A stretch of DNA of 64,000 bases, from the NCBI GenBank assembly GCA_011109175.1, contig RDEW01000007.1, positions 1,498,236 to 1,562,235 on the forward strand, in the 5' to 3' direction. The DNA comes from Dicyema japonicum. Lineage: Eukaryota; Dicyemida; Rhombozoa; Dicyemidae. This document shows positions 19,733 through 29,850 of the stretch, in pieces (position 1 is the stretch's first letter; every line of letters starts with the position of its first letter). The notes below the pieces were generated by a model that saw only the letters and a list, made by a program, of their open reading frames with translations, did not search any database and was not told the DNA's origin. The position numbers were made by a program, and so were the translations under genes.

Positions 19733-20748
19733 TGTTTCTGCTTAACTGTGTACAAAATTATCAATTTTACCATAAAATATTTGATTTGCTTGGAGCAAAC
19801 CACCTATCCCGTCTTCATCGAAATCTAACCGTCACTGTATTCACGTCCAACCGCCGCCAACTAAATTTTCAACCAATTTTAACAATTTCATGGAGAACCA
19901 CTCACCGTTACGAAACATCCCAAAATACTTGGAGTTAATTATGACCAATTACTAACTTTCTCCAAACATGTGGAGGACCAATGTACAAAGGCCTCTTACA
20001 AGATCAACATACTTAAAGCTGTGTCAGGCCATTCCTTTGGCCAAAGCAAAGAATCCCTAACCATCATATATAAACAATTCATTCGAACAACTATTAACTA
20101 TGCAAGCCCTTGCTGGTCAACCTCTGCCTCTCTTACTTTTATTGACAAACTACAAAAAGTACAAAACATCGCGCTCAGGATAACTACTGGATGTCTTAGA
20201 TCAACTCCTGTCGATCATCTACATTGGAGTCCAATTGGATACCATCTGGAAATGAGAGCTCTGCAGTTTTTCTCTCAAGCCTACAGTCTAGAACATCCCT
20301 GCCACTCCCTATGCAAACCGCAAAACAAAAGGAAAATTATCATGAAAAACAGTGACCTGTCTCGAATGTTATTATCCATTCCTTCCATCCCCAATGACAG
20401 GAGTCGTCTGAAACAGATACACGATTTTGTTTCTACGAGAAGCATCCGAAGACTCGGTCAACGACCCTCCTCCAATAGACCAATCAGAATCCTCTCTTTC
20501 AAGGGACGTGCGAGTAAACCTGGTTTGTCTACGATGTGGGCACCACCATATCTACCAACATATGATATACTCTGCCCCTTTTGCAACCTCTACGGGCTGA
20601 CAACAAATCACCTATTTTAATGTCATGAATTGGCACACAGCGTTTCTCCACAATGCCGGAACTGACCGATCGATGGGAGCGACAAACATCTGCTGCGTAC
20701 TACTTAATAGCTGCTGGCCTCCTACAAGTTAGTGAGGCTGGGGTTACT
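19733..20748 (+). mobile_element. Jockey-like LINE C-terminal fragment, copy A
   Basis: Begins with TVTVFTSNRRQLNF; a one-base shift gives HPKILGVNYDQLLTFSKHVE. The 216-codon ORF at 19,970-20,620 continues ASYKINILKAVSG, KVQNIALRITTGCLRSTPVD and ends with ILCPFCNLYGLTTNHLF. This is the post-RT region of jockey-clade LINEs, including the terminal C-x2-C...H-x4-C-like motif. The end is AGLLQVSEAGVT near 20,748. RT itself is absent. Confidence 0.75.
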
Positions 20749-21860
20749 TAACTAACTAATTATTTGTTTATTGGAATTTTTCTACTACAACTATTATCAA
20801 TTCTCTTTATTATCTCCAATAGACCGAATCGAAGAATTGAGAGGATTTCTTGAAGTACATTGATCTATAAGGTCACTCTTTTGTCGAATCAGATATTTTC
20901 TTGTATATGTTAAACAGAAACCCTTACGAGACTTATTTGGGGGTATTGGACACTATCTTCCCTTCTCTTACAATTGCCGAAAAATGTGTGTAAAAATAAT
21001 TACAGAGTCAGCTTGACAAAATTAAACTATTTTTGATGTTCTGCATGTCTTTAGTATTATGTTAATATAGAGGTATATGCAAATTAATAAAGAAGGAAGA
21101 AACACACTTCACAATAAAAGAGGTTGCTGAACACATTCAGAAATTGAATTTCGATTATGTGGAATCGGGAAGTATTTATTAAACCCTGGCTTGCTATATT
21201 TGATAACCCCAGCAGAAACAGCCATAACTATTAATCCAAGGAGGGGATTCAAAAGAGAAAGTCTGCTTGTGCTGACCAAATCGATACTCCAATATTACAT
21301 TACAGGCTTCTGCTTAAGAAGAGAGGTGAAGTAGGTCCGCCCTGTTCTATTATCATCGCAGGTCCTACCGTCATAGAGATCACTATATTATGCAGCGGAA
21401 AAGTTTTTTATTCAAAATGTAATCTTCACCAGAGGAGTTGGTCAGGGGAAGGTAGGACCCATGGTATTTATACTTTCCCTTTATCAAATACTCATTTCTC
21501 ACTGATCTTGACATACAAATGCAGATCTCATCCTTTTATACGCTATTTTCAGTCACCATCATTGATTTTCATATTTTCTTATTCAACTATTACAGAAAAC
21601 AAACTTTATAGACAATCTCCTCATCTTTTCCAAAATCAAATAATTCTCTACTTAGAAAAGGAAACCACCTCTCACATCAATATAAGACTGATGGCAGTGA
21701 TTCTTTTGAATCTAAAAAATATTTCACCGAATCTTGAACCTTTAAAGACAGCATCTTCAAAAAAGGCTTTTTTTCTGGTTTTAATATCTTCACTGTAGTG
21801 GCCTTTGTGTCCAATACACAAATAGCAAACTAGGTCCACACTTTTACCGCATTATTAAGC
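20749..21860. other. Shared segment with unidentified coding-like stretches, copy A
   Basis: Plus-strand frames contain NRNPYETYLGVLDTIFPSL (about 20,918-20,975) and EETHFTIKEVAEHIQKLNFD (about 21,095-21,155), which look like protein, plus the segment from 21,187 that is an open 88-codon frame in copy B. I cannot assign a family, and splice sites are ambiguous. The minus ORF around 21,700-21,790 is shared with B too. Confidence 0.3.
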
Positions 21861-21884
21861 CATCTTTGCCATGGTAATTAAAAG

Positions 21885-22510
21885 GCACGTGCAGTCTGAG
21901 AAACTTGTAACAGTCATCTTCTCCACTTGCCACTGTTATACGCAAGTTCACGTAGTACATCTAGATCCTATCCCTCTATTAATCGTCTCCCAATCTTTTG
22001 GAGGTCCTTGTCGAGAACCATCGAGAGGGAATCGAGGAGCGTGGGAAGGAAAAAACCTTCCATAATCGGGTTAGCTGGATCCTCCAGGTCAATTCTCAGG
22101 TGTCCAAAGAGCCTCCATCTAGCTTCCGTGATCAATATAGATTGACAACCACTTCATTCTCTCGTACAAAGTTCAATTAGATATTCTGGAGCACCCTCGG
22201 AACAACACTTATCTCAATTGCATTTGATAGAGAGTCCAACTTCTGAGTGGGTCTCTGAGCAAGCTCAGGTGCTCGCGTTGTAAAAACAGTAAAGGTTTGA
22301 CCAACATGTTGTACAATTGTAGTCTCCAGGTTTTCTTCAGTTTTTGCAATGCTGAGTTTTTAATCGTCTTTCTCTTTGCAATATCTTTATGGTCTTCAAA
22401 GAGGGCGCATAATTTACGGTCTTGTGGCGGATTTTGATAGTCCTTGATTCCACTATTTTGAGTTCGGTCACTTCCATTTTGTCCATGTTTACCATAAGAA
22501 GCCATTAAGA
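21885..22510 (-). mobile_element. LINE 3'-end fragment (copy A only)
   Basis: The minus strand encodes KKTWRLQLYNMLVKPLL at about 22,310-22,360, then, after frame changes, EARWRLFGHLRIDLEDPANP and RELAYNSGKWRR at about 21,915. This is the standard C terminus of many APE-type LINEs. Forward ORFs at 21,871-22,180 are shadows. It marks the left edge of the A-specific block. Confidence 0.6.
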
Positions 22511-23400
22511 CAGTCTTTTGGGTATCACTCTCATTAATTGGGTGAATGCTTCTTGTCTTGTGAGAAAAAGTCCATATTAGCTACAACGTCTATTCTCCCT
22601 GCCTCAGTTGCCTGAGTATCGATTCCAGATATATTACAAATATCTTTACCACATGTAGTGTACGATCAGAATAAAATTCAGAGATCTAAAATACGAGTAG
22701 TATTTGTTTTCTAAGTAAATAGATTCAGATATCAACCGTCAAAGCAGCTCATGTATTCTAAATCCTTCTTTCCGATAGCTCAGACTTTTCGTATATATCA
22801 GAGACAAAAACATTATCAACATAAAAATTATTCTAAAGACCAAGGGTAACCAAACTAACTAACTCCTTGATCAGGACTCGTTCCAGAACATGTCTCCAGG
22901 TAACGAAATTGCCCCCAGGGAAAGAATAGTTGGATCCTCTTGATGAGGACCAGGCATTGGGTGTCTCCTCAGTAAAATGTATCCAATGACGCCATCAGAG
23001 GGAAGGAAAATAAATTTTTGACCACACAGGGCCATGCGGCTAAATAAAGGATTATAAATAAGCAATTGCTGTTGTATTTAGGCTGTAGGTATCCATAAAT
23101 ATATTGTAAAGAAGAGAACTCAGAACGGATCCCATCACAGAAAATTTTCTTGCAAATAGAAAACCTTTGATAAATCATAGAATCAAATCGGTGCACTGAA
23201 TGTGCTTCAGTAGTGCATCATGTCAAACACTTGTCGAGTCAAGATGAAAACGTATGTAAGAATTGTCATCCAAAATTAAAAAAAACTTTATTATCTTAAA
23301 GCTTACCATCTCCATGTTTGATAAACCAAATGTACAAAAGACATAAACGACACAATAAAAACAATAATTCACTTTATATAAATCCCCCATTACTATTATA
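22511..23400. other. Unassigned region downstream of DNAJC3
   Basis: Contains minus-strand frames such as GVIGYILLRRHPMPGPHQED near 22,950. These suggest an old retroelement or gene fragment, but I cannot name it. The last roughly 200 bp before 23,400 probably includes the DNAJC3 3' UTR. Confidence 0.3.
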
Positions 23401-25034
23401 TTAAAAATTGAAGAAAAAATCATTACCACCCCCAAAACCATTCTGAAAATTAAACCTGAAACCTCCAGGAAAACCACCAGGAAAACCACCATGGAAACCG
23501 TGGAATCCCTCTGATTTGGAGGACTCATCCAACGGATCAATTCCAGTATCAAACTGTTTCCTCATTTCTACAATCTCCACCAAAACAACTACCTGGGTCA
23601 CTCAAAACCTCCTTGGCATCAGAAATGTCCTTAAACTTGTTCTCTGCGAGTTCCTTATCATCACCAGAATATGCATCAGGATGCCACTTTTTAGCCAATC
23701 TACGGTAGGCCTTCACTACATCAGTTTTAGTCGCTGATCTACAATCAAACATCCACCAACCTTGGAAGTTCAAGGATATTATAGTAGTCCCTCTTTGATG
23801 CCTGTTTCTTCATCTTCTGACATCTCTGTAAGGACTCTTCAAGTCCCTCAAAATGAGGCTGGTCTCTCTTTATCTTTTGAAAGTCAGTCTCAGCTATCAA
23901 GTCATCCCATCTAATACCCTCATCGAAATCTCCCAAAAGTAAATGAGCTTCCCCGCGGTAGTAAAGAGAAAACAAGTCGTTCGGATCAATTCCTAGTATT
24001 TCTGAGCAAATATCCACAGCTTCCTTGGCCATTTGGGATTCCTACCATGAATAAATAGATTCCACCTTAGATTGACATTCACATTTGGTTTTCTTCCCCC
24101 GTAGTATTACTTGGGGATTGTAGTTTCCATTTAAAATGTTATTATCCACAAAGTTCACACATTTTACCCAGTCAGAGTTCTTTTTGGAGTCTTCAACGAC
24201 CGTCCAAAACCTCTCCAGCTTCTTTAACATCTTGTACTCTTCCATACAATTCTTATGGTCAGGATCGATTCGCAGACACTGCTTAACTTCTCTTAAAGCT
24301 TGTTCTGAGTCCCCCGTATCATAAATAATCCGAACGAGCTTAAGAATGTACTCAGGATCCTCTGGGTTGAGAGAGGAGATTTGTCTGAGGTCTACGATCA
24401 GTTTTCCCATTTCGTTCATGATGTGGTAGCATTCTATCCTGGTCTCATACAGTTTCACGTCAAATGGACAACTCTAGAATTTACACCACGTGTTACTTTT
24501 ATGGGTAGTTCCAAGGCAGCAATGACCTTATCGCATCGTCTATTGGTCAACTCCCTATTCGCAGTTATTATATTGTTTTTGATTTCTTTATTTTTATTTA
24601 TTCATCCTCGACTTTCTCTCCAGCTGCCTCGAGGACCTTATAATCCCTCTCAGAGTCTTCCAAGTGACCGAATTTCCTGTTTAATTCAGCTCGATAATTC
24701 AAAGCCTAATTTAAGTCAGCAATCAAACGGTCTTCTGTCCTGGATTGACCTGAAGGATCTTATTTAGGTCACTCATCATAAGCTTTGATTTCCCAACCGC
24801 CCTGTAAGTGATTAACCTTCCAAAGTAATATTTCGTATTATCTGGCTCAAGCTCTACAAAACTTCAATATTTATAATCAAACCGATGGCTTTCCCGAATG
24901 AACTAATCGCTTCCTGATACTCTGAAGCAGAAAAGTGAGCCATTGCTTTAGCATAGTAATCTTGACCTTCATCTATGGATAGGACTTTTATAAATAAATA
25001 TATGGAAACCAGTTATTATGAATAACAAAATCAT
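23401..25034 (-). CDS. DNAJC3: DNAJC3 / p58IPK ER co-chaperone (two frameshifts, one stop)
   Basis: DNAJC3 is an ER-luminal TPR protein whose J domain stimulates BiP. The start at 25,034 gives a hydrophobic leader (MILLFIIT...) broken by intron 24,985-25,009. TPR segments follow ([95 protein letters not shown]). The J domain is RDYYNIL...KKWHPD...KEVLSDP, and a Gly/Phe-rich tail ends in FFFNF and TAA at 23,401. Introns: 24,854-24,882 (29 nt), 24,706-24,728 (23), 23,894-23,917 (24), 23,739-23,760 (22), 23,568-23,592 (25). Lesions: two one-base losses (about 24,610 and 24,470) and an in-frame TAG near 24,050. The catalytic HPD is intact. Only copy A has this gene. Confidence 0.85.
23739..23760 (-). 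other. Ultra-short intron inside DNAJC3 J domain (22 nt)
   Basis: gttggtggatgtttgattgtag joins ILELPR to [20 protein letters not shown], producing a continuous J domain. Unspliced, the frame meets stops. One of the two shortest introns I can support in the window. Confidence 0.8.
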
Positions 25035-25171
25035 ATAAGGTTGACTACGTGTCATAAATAATTATTTATTTAATTTAAATTATTTATTTCTTAATATTAA
25101 GTTTATTAAAATTAATAGTTGGTAAAAATGTTGAAAGGAAAAAAAGAGAAGGGTCACTTGCGTTGCCAGAT
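25035..25171. other. AT-rich region upstream of DNAJC3
   Basis: Contains the likely DNAJC3 promoter/5' region, dominated by aattatttatttaattt runs. No specific element can be assigned. It ends at the R2-like fragment. Confidence 0.4.
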
Positions 25172-25490
25172 GGTATGGTATGAATATAATTCTTGCCATA
25201 TCCGAGAGCGTTGTGGCAGCTGACCCAAAAGAATGGGCGAGGCAGGTAGTCCTGCAAATACGTAGCAGGCTATCCCGAATGCCCTGGAATGGTTGGCCAT
25301 ACTTGGCGAGCTCTGCAGTGGCAGATTCAGTACTGCTATATCTGTGAGTGTACTCAAAAAAATGGCTGTAGGCAAAAAGGGTACTGGTCTAAAGGGGCGG
25401 GGACCGGATAACCATAACTGTCAAAGAGAGCACGATCACCAGAGCTGTGATACGTTGCAGCTCAAGTATGTGCATCCGGAAAAGATTCAT
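25172..25490 (+). mobile_element. R2-like element 5'-region fragment
   Basis: Near-identical to the reverse complement of 8,592-8,885, starting aattcttgccatatccgaga and ending at cagctcaagtatgt. Encodes GKKGTGLKGRGPDNHNCQRE. The left boundary coincides with the point where the intact element meets satellite sequence, suggesting the shared start (aattcttgcc) is close to a natural or commonly truncated 5' end. Confidence 0.75.
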
Positions 25491-25759
25491 TAATAATTTC
25501 TAGGTTTCATACATCCCGAGGACCACTTTTTATTGGTTTTTCCATCATTAATTTTCGTAGATAGGTCCTTGGAACTTGCTTCACAAACATGCACCACACA
25601 CCACAAGGAATTATCCAAAATCACATTCATCTTATATCTTCTACTTTCTATTAACTTGTGTGCTTAATAACGTAAACTCTTGCGTTTATTTACATGAACC
25701 AGGAAGGCAAATGCTTAATTTTTATTTATTTAAAAACCAAGAATTACTGACAAAACAAA
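25491..25759. other. Unassigned spacer
   Basis: No supported gene. Contains cacacaccacaagg and AT-rich tracts. Confidence 0.4.
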
Positions 25760-26060
25760 GGAAGGTAGGGGCCGTCAGGTGATCCCGGCCCCATTGAGCA
25801 GCCGCCTCATTTTTACTCGGTGAGTGCCGACACACTTCCTGTATGGAAGTATTCACTTTTCGGAAGTTTAGGGTTTTGGCTGAGCTCCCGTTCTCCTCGC
25901 GAGTTCCTCGAACGAGGTTTGGTTTTAATGACGAGAAGATCTTTGTAGGGTTTTCGTTACTGTCTCTTGGAAGAAGTTTAATTTCTTTAGATTGGTGTGA
26001 AATATGTTAGTACCCCATGCCGCGCAGCAGTAACTGATTGACGGAAGCATATACCGATCA
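25760..26060 (-). mobile_element. LINE thumb-region scrap
   Basis: Minus strand reads LPSVNYCCAAWGTNIFHTNL followed by KKLNFFQE (about 26,050-25,970). This matches the LPHLNYCxxxWG...NLxKL pattern after the RT core of APE LINEs. The remainder is degenerate and more GC-rich than its surroundings. Confidence 0.5.
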
Positions 26061-26159
26061 TACAATTATTTCGAAGGTAGTAAGTTGCTTATTATCCAAG
26101 AAGGTTCAATGCGTGTTCTAAAGCTAAATGAATTGCGAAAAAAAATTTAACTACGTTAC

Positions 26160-27500
26160 AGACTCATTTCACAAAAATCATAATCGAAGTACTCATCAGT
26201 TACTGCAAACTATGAATTGCTTGCAATGAATGGAAAATTGTATTGCGATGGTGATTTCATCAAGCAATGTCCTGTAAAAACAGCGAAAATTAACTGGTAC
26301 CAATGCCCGAAAATACCACAAGTGAAGATATCTTTGTAAAACTACTACAAATTCTCTTTGATTATAGGTTTGATTTGAAGAAGCTTGTATGTTTGTGCTC
26401 CGATGGTGCTCCGAATATGGTCGGACGATATGCTGTGCTGCTGCCAAATTGCGAGCTGAAATAGAAAAGTTAAAACTTGGGTAATCATTTTCTCACTTTC
26501 ATTGTATTATTTATGAAAAAAAAATTGTGCTCACAGATTTTAAAAATTGAAAATACGACTAGTTTGGTCACGAAAACAATAAACTATATCATGCCTCATG
26601 CCATCGACCACCGCAGTTTAGTAAACTGCTGATAGATATTAATAATCAATTCATCGACATTTTTATTTATCCTCCAGTACGCTGATTATCGCTCCACAAA
26701 GTTGTTAAAAGATTTTATTTGGTGAGGCCGGAAATAATTCTATTTATGGTAATGAAAGGCTAAAACACAGACGAAATGAAAAAGCAGATGAAAGCTTACA
26801 AATGACACTATTGGAATTCCAACCAGATATTTAAAGCTAAATATTTGGAGGTTGGAATACCGCCTTCTTTTCATATCTTCCTGAAAAGTTTATAAACTTG
26901 AAACATTTTGATATATCACGTGCATGAGCTGATTGACATACGGTTCTCCTACCATTAGCGTAACTTTTCCAATCAAAAACTAAGTGATCATTTCTTGTAA
27001 AAGCAAACCAAACCCTTGCAACTTATGGACCACGGATGAATACTCATATCACGAGATCATGGGCTAATTGAGATCATGTTATTAGACCTTGCGACATTTC
27101 AGCAATTATAGAATCAACTGAAATAGAAGATTCTCTGATCATTCATAGTACCTCACTTAGTTGATCTCTCTAATTATCGTGAAGGGCATCGTCAATTGGT
27201 GGATTCACTACTTCTGATCTTCAAACTTTAATTTTTGGATAACTGAATTCTTGAAGAATCACCGTTCAATTTGAGATATCCTCATTATTCGGATCTAAAG
27301 TCCAAAATTTTTGACGCAAATGGACAGCAAGCAAAACATCCCTTAAACAGCTTTTCTAAATAATCACATGCAGCACGTGATCCACCTATCTAGAAAACGC
27401 TCAATGATTGGGCGGAATCAAAAGAAAGATATTTCCTTCTACTTTATCTGAGGAGATTCACAATATTGATGAACGTGATACTTGAAAGGAATACGTCTCA
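26160..27500 (+). pseudogene. Dead hAT (ZBED/GTF2IRD2-type) transposase
   Basis: Plus-strand frames in order: LVCLCSDGAPNMVGRY (about 26,380), HCIIYEKKL (about 26,500), KTINYIMPHAIDHRSL (about 26,565-26,610), DYRSTKLLKDF, FMVMKGKNTDEMKKQMK. This is the CTDGAPAMxG / HCxIHQxxLC / VNxIRARxLNHRQF / RWLSxGKVLxRF / FLxxKG series of ZBED-like hAT transposases. The terminal dimerisation part is unreadable. Many stops. Copy A only. The tail (27,490-27,580) resembles 38,300-38,360 in copy B. Confidence 0.65.
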
Positions 27501-28190
27501 CTTTTACTATGGGAACTTTATATACCTTAATCAGGAGTTAATTAACTTTTAATCTTTTCCCAGTATATCCAGGGATATTGAATAAATAAATTAATGCGGA
27601 TAAGTAGTAAAAAGTTTGTCATTGGTCTCTGCAACATATGTTTTTTGGTGATTAGGCTATGCCGAATAGGCTTAGGCTACTACTAAAACAGAATAAATAG
27701 GTATACCGTAGATCCGAGTATTTTGTTTATTGGACCTAATTTTATTGCATTAGCTCAGAAACATAAGAATTTTATCGAAATTGTGATGATTTCTGGTTAA
27801 CCTAGTTGATACTTTACATCTCCCACATCGGTAAGGAATTTTTGAATGCTTTTTTGTGAACACCGGTCTTCTGACCTTAAGCTATTCAATATTCCACAAT
27901 TCCATCAGAATTGTTCATATATCTTCTTAATTCACCATAAATTCCGGTTGTTGTTAAATTACCCTGACCTCGCTAACCGGCAGGAGGACGAGCCAGGTTA
28001 ACACAATTGTCCGGATTGTCGGCATCTTTAGGTGAAACACAATGACAACACTTACCTTCATAAATTGTCACGTGTTATTTTAACTTTTAATTTATTAAAA
28101 ATTGATATCAAAAATATTAGTTCATGTTAATTTTATGAGATTTCAGACATATATCCTCAGCTTCTTACAGACGACAAATTTCTTTCAATT
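27501..28190. other. Spacer; shared block resumes near 27,810
   Basis: 27,501-27,810 is A-specific and unassigned. From ctcccacatcggtaagg (27,811) the sequence is colinear with copy B 60,690. No gene recognised. Confidence 0.45.
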
Positions 28191-28194
28191 TTGG

Positions 28195-28290
28195 GTCGAA
28201 TGGGATTCGAACCCGGATCCTATTGGTTTTTAATAAATAATGAGTGCTAACCGTTTTAGTAATTTATAAGATGAGTTAGAGCCTGAGTCC
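28195..28290 (-). repeat. tRNA-like / SINE remnant, copy A
   Basis: The minus strand carries ggatccgggttcgaatcccat, a classic B box (T-loop GGTTCGAATCC), with an A-box-like tactaaaacggttagcac about 45 nt upstream. Arms do not fold into a full tRNA: the acceptor ends do not pair and the anticodon arm is AT-rich. A tRNA-derived SINE or decayed tRNA fits better than a functional gene. Repeated at 61,235-61,330. Confidence 0.5.
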
Positions 28291-28912
28291 TCTGTGGCCT
28301 TGGAGGGAAATCTACTGAAATAGACGGGAACGCTCAGACAGGTCTCTGAATCGATGTGAGTCGGATTATTCTAGCTAATTAAAAAACAGATGTTTTTTTC
28401 TTAAATTTTTATTAATTTATTAAATTCAGACTTTTTCGAAATTATGAGTCATTTTTGCTAACGCAAACTCCAGCTGTTATTATGGCAATATTGTTACCTC
28501 AAGAGGAACATATGGAGTCTCAATGACAAGCGTCTATACTTTAGACTCATGCCCAAAGTTTCACGAAAAAATACAAACTTGAGGATTTTGTGTAATTTAT
28601 GCCTGGTCTTTAAAATACCTAGAAAGGGAATGTGATTTCTACACCAACAGGAGATCTCAGTTAGCGCTGATGGATATTTGAGCAAATCTCGCTTGCCATC
28701 ATGAGAGGGAATAGCCAAGGTGGCCATGTATGACCCTCGACAGACTGTTTCTTTATTTTTATTCCACTTAACTCATTAATAAAAAAATACCTAGAAAATC
28801 TATTTTATAATAAACAAGTTAAAGTCATCTGTAATTTTGATAAATTTTTGAGTCTGCTAATTAAGCAAGTCGATAAAATAATCCGACAGATGTTTTATTA
28901 CAATATAAAAGC
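28291..28912. other. Upstream region of the chitin-binding gene, copy A
   Basis: No gene I can support. A 77-codon minus ORF (28,494-28,727) is interrupted in copy B, so it is probably chance. A TATA-like tataaaa at 28,904-28,910 sits only 2-3 bp before the ATG at 28,913, so if used as a promoter the transcript start must be further downstream or the start codon later (an in-frame ATG follows at codon 8). Confidence 0.4.
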
Positions 28913-29345
28913 ATGAAATTAAATTTCAATCAAATGCTGGGTTATTCGATTTTATTGATACTTTTTGTTGCATCCATGAGAGCCGTAATGTTTTTATATA
29001 ATCCAAAGACCTACAAAGAGAACAGGAGACTTCAAAATAAGAAGTTGATAGAGTCAAATATAGAAAGTAAATATTTTCTAACCTCAGATAGAAGGAAACA
29101 AATAAATGGCTTGGTACTCATTAATGGGGGTTGTTTGAACTTTTTATTTGATAGAGTATATTTGCGCCAAACCAGGAATACACGCACATCCTGATTGTTC
29201 AAAATTCACAATATGCGCACATATAGGAGAAAAGCCACGTATAAGAAATTGTCCACCTGAGTTTAAATTCGATTCAAGGATTAACACATGCAATTGGTCA
29301 TGGGATAGCAGATGCTATGAATCTTGGGAAGTCAAGAACATATAG
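28913..29345 (+). CDS. Small secreted/anchored chitin-binding (peritrophin-A, CBM14) protein
   Basis: Two exons (28,913-29,129 and 29,155-29,345) joined across a 25-nt intron give 135 residues ending in TAG. An N-terminal hydrophobic stretch (about residues 8-28) is a signal peptide or anchor. A basic spacer follows. Residues 74-126 hold six cysteines spaced C-x10-C-x5-C-x11-C-x12-C-x7-C with aromatic and CNWSWDSRC features typical of the type-2 chitin-binding (CBM14) fold. A single domain is small for a peritrophin. The exon-intron frame is perfect, making this the cleanest host gene in the window. The role could be binding chitin-like host or surface glycans (inference). Copy B is frameshifted. 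Confidence 0.8.
29130..29154 (+). other. Ultra-short intron in chitin-binding gene (25 nt)
   Basis: gttgtttgaactttttatttgatag, phase 1, joins GLVLING to EYICAKPG and places the first Cys of the domain in frame. The same intron is in copy B at 62,149-62,173 (one T to C change). Confidence 0.85.
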
Positions 29346-29479
29346 AATTAGTGAGTTAATATTAATTATGGCTATTTTTCCTAATAAATCAAAAATTTAT
29401 GAATATTTGAAATTTAAAATACAAAATTTTTTTTAAAATTAATATAATTTAATTTAACATATCTAGGTAAGAATATCCC

Positions 29480-29850
29480 GTTTCGAATTTTGTTACCACC
29501 CATTCCGATTGAAAGTTTCGTTTACGATGCATTCGGGTTGACTCGTGACGTCGTCATCGTGCGTTTATTAAAATCTTTTTATGACTCCAGGATTCTTTCA
29601 CAGTTTTACCCCTTCTAGCTTCAAATTCTTGTCTGAACACACGTGTCAAGGACCCGAGTCATCAAAAGAATAACCTTGATTCGTTACTATTACGCTCTTT
29701 ATTCACTTGGTCAGCTTTTTATAGTGCTTCTTCACCTTTTTTTACGAAGGGCAACTTGATCGCCATCCTCCTAGTCTTATCAAGATGGTTGATTATTATC
29801 TCTCTTGGGCGAAAAATTTTATTGACTCAACTCATGTTGACTATTTTCAA
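29480..29850 (-). mobile_element. LINE C-terminal scrap, copy A
   Basis: Colinear with the 3' part of the LINE at 62,500-62,790 in copy B. The minus strand contains the same INHLDKTRRM-like segment. Only the end of the element is present, and the shared block stops near 29,815-29,850. Confidence 0.5.

Noticed and set aside
22871-23196. BEL/Pao-type retrotransposon RT
   Set aside because: A YVDN-like string appears after frame changes, but no other Pao motif is in order. Evidence is too weak to call.
24381-24767. 128-codon plus-strand ORF
   Set aside because: Antisense to DNAJC3 TPR exons and their tiny introns.
28195-28290. Functional tRNA gene
   Set aside because: Acceptor and anticodon stems do not pair. 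Only the internal promoter-like boxes remain.
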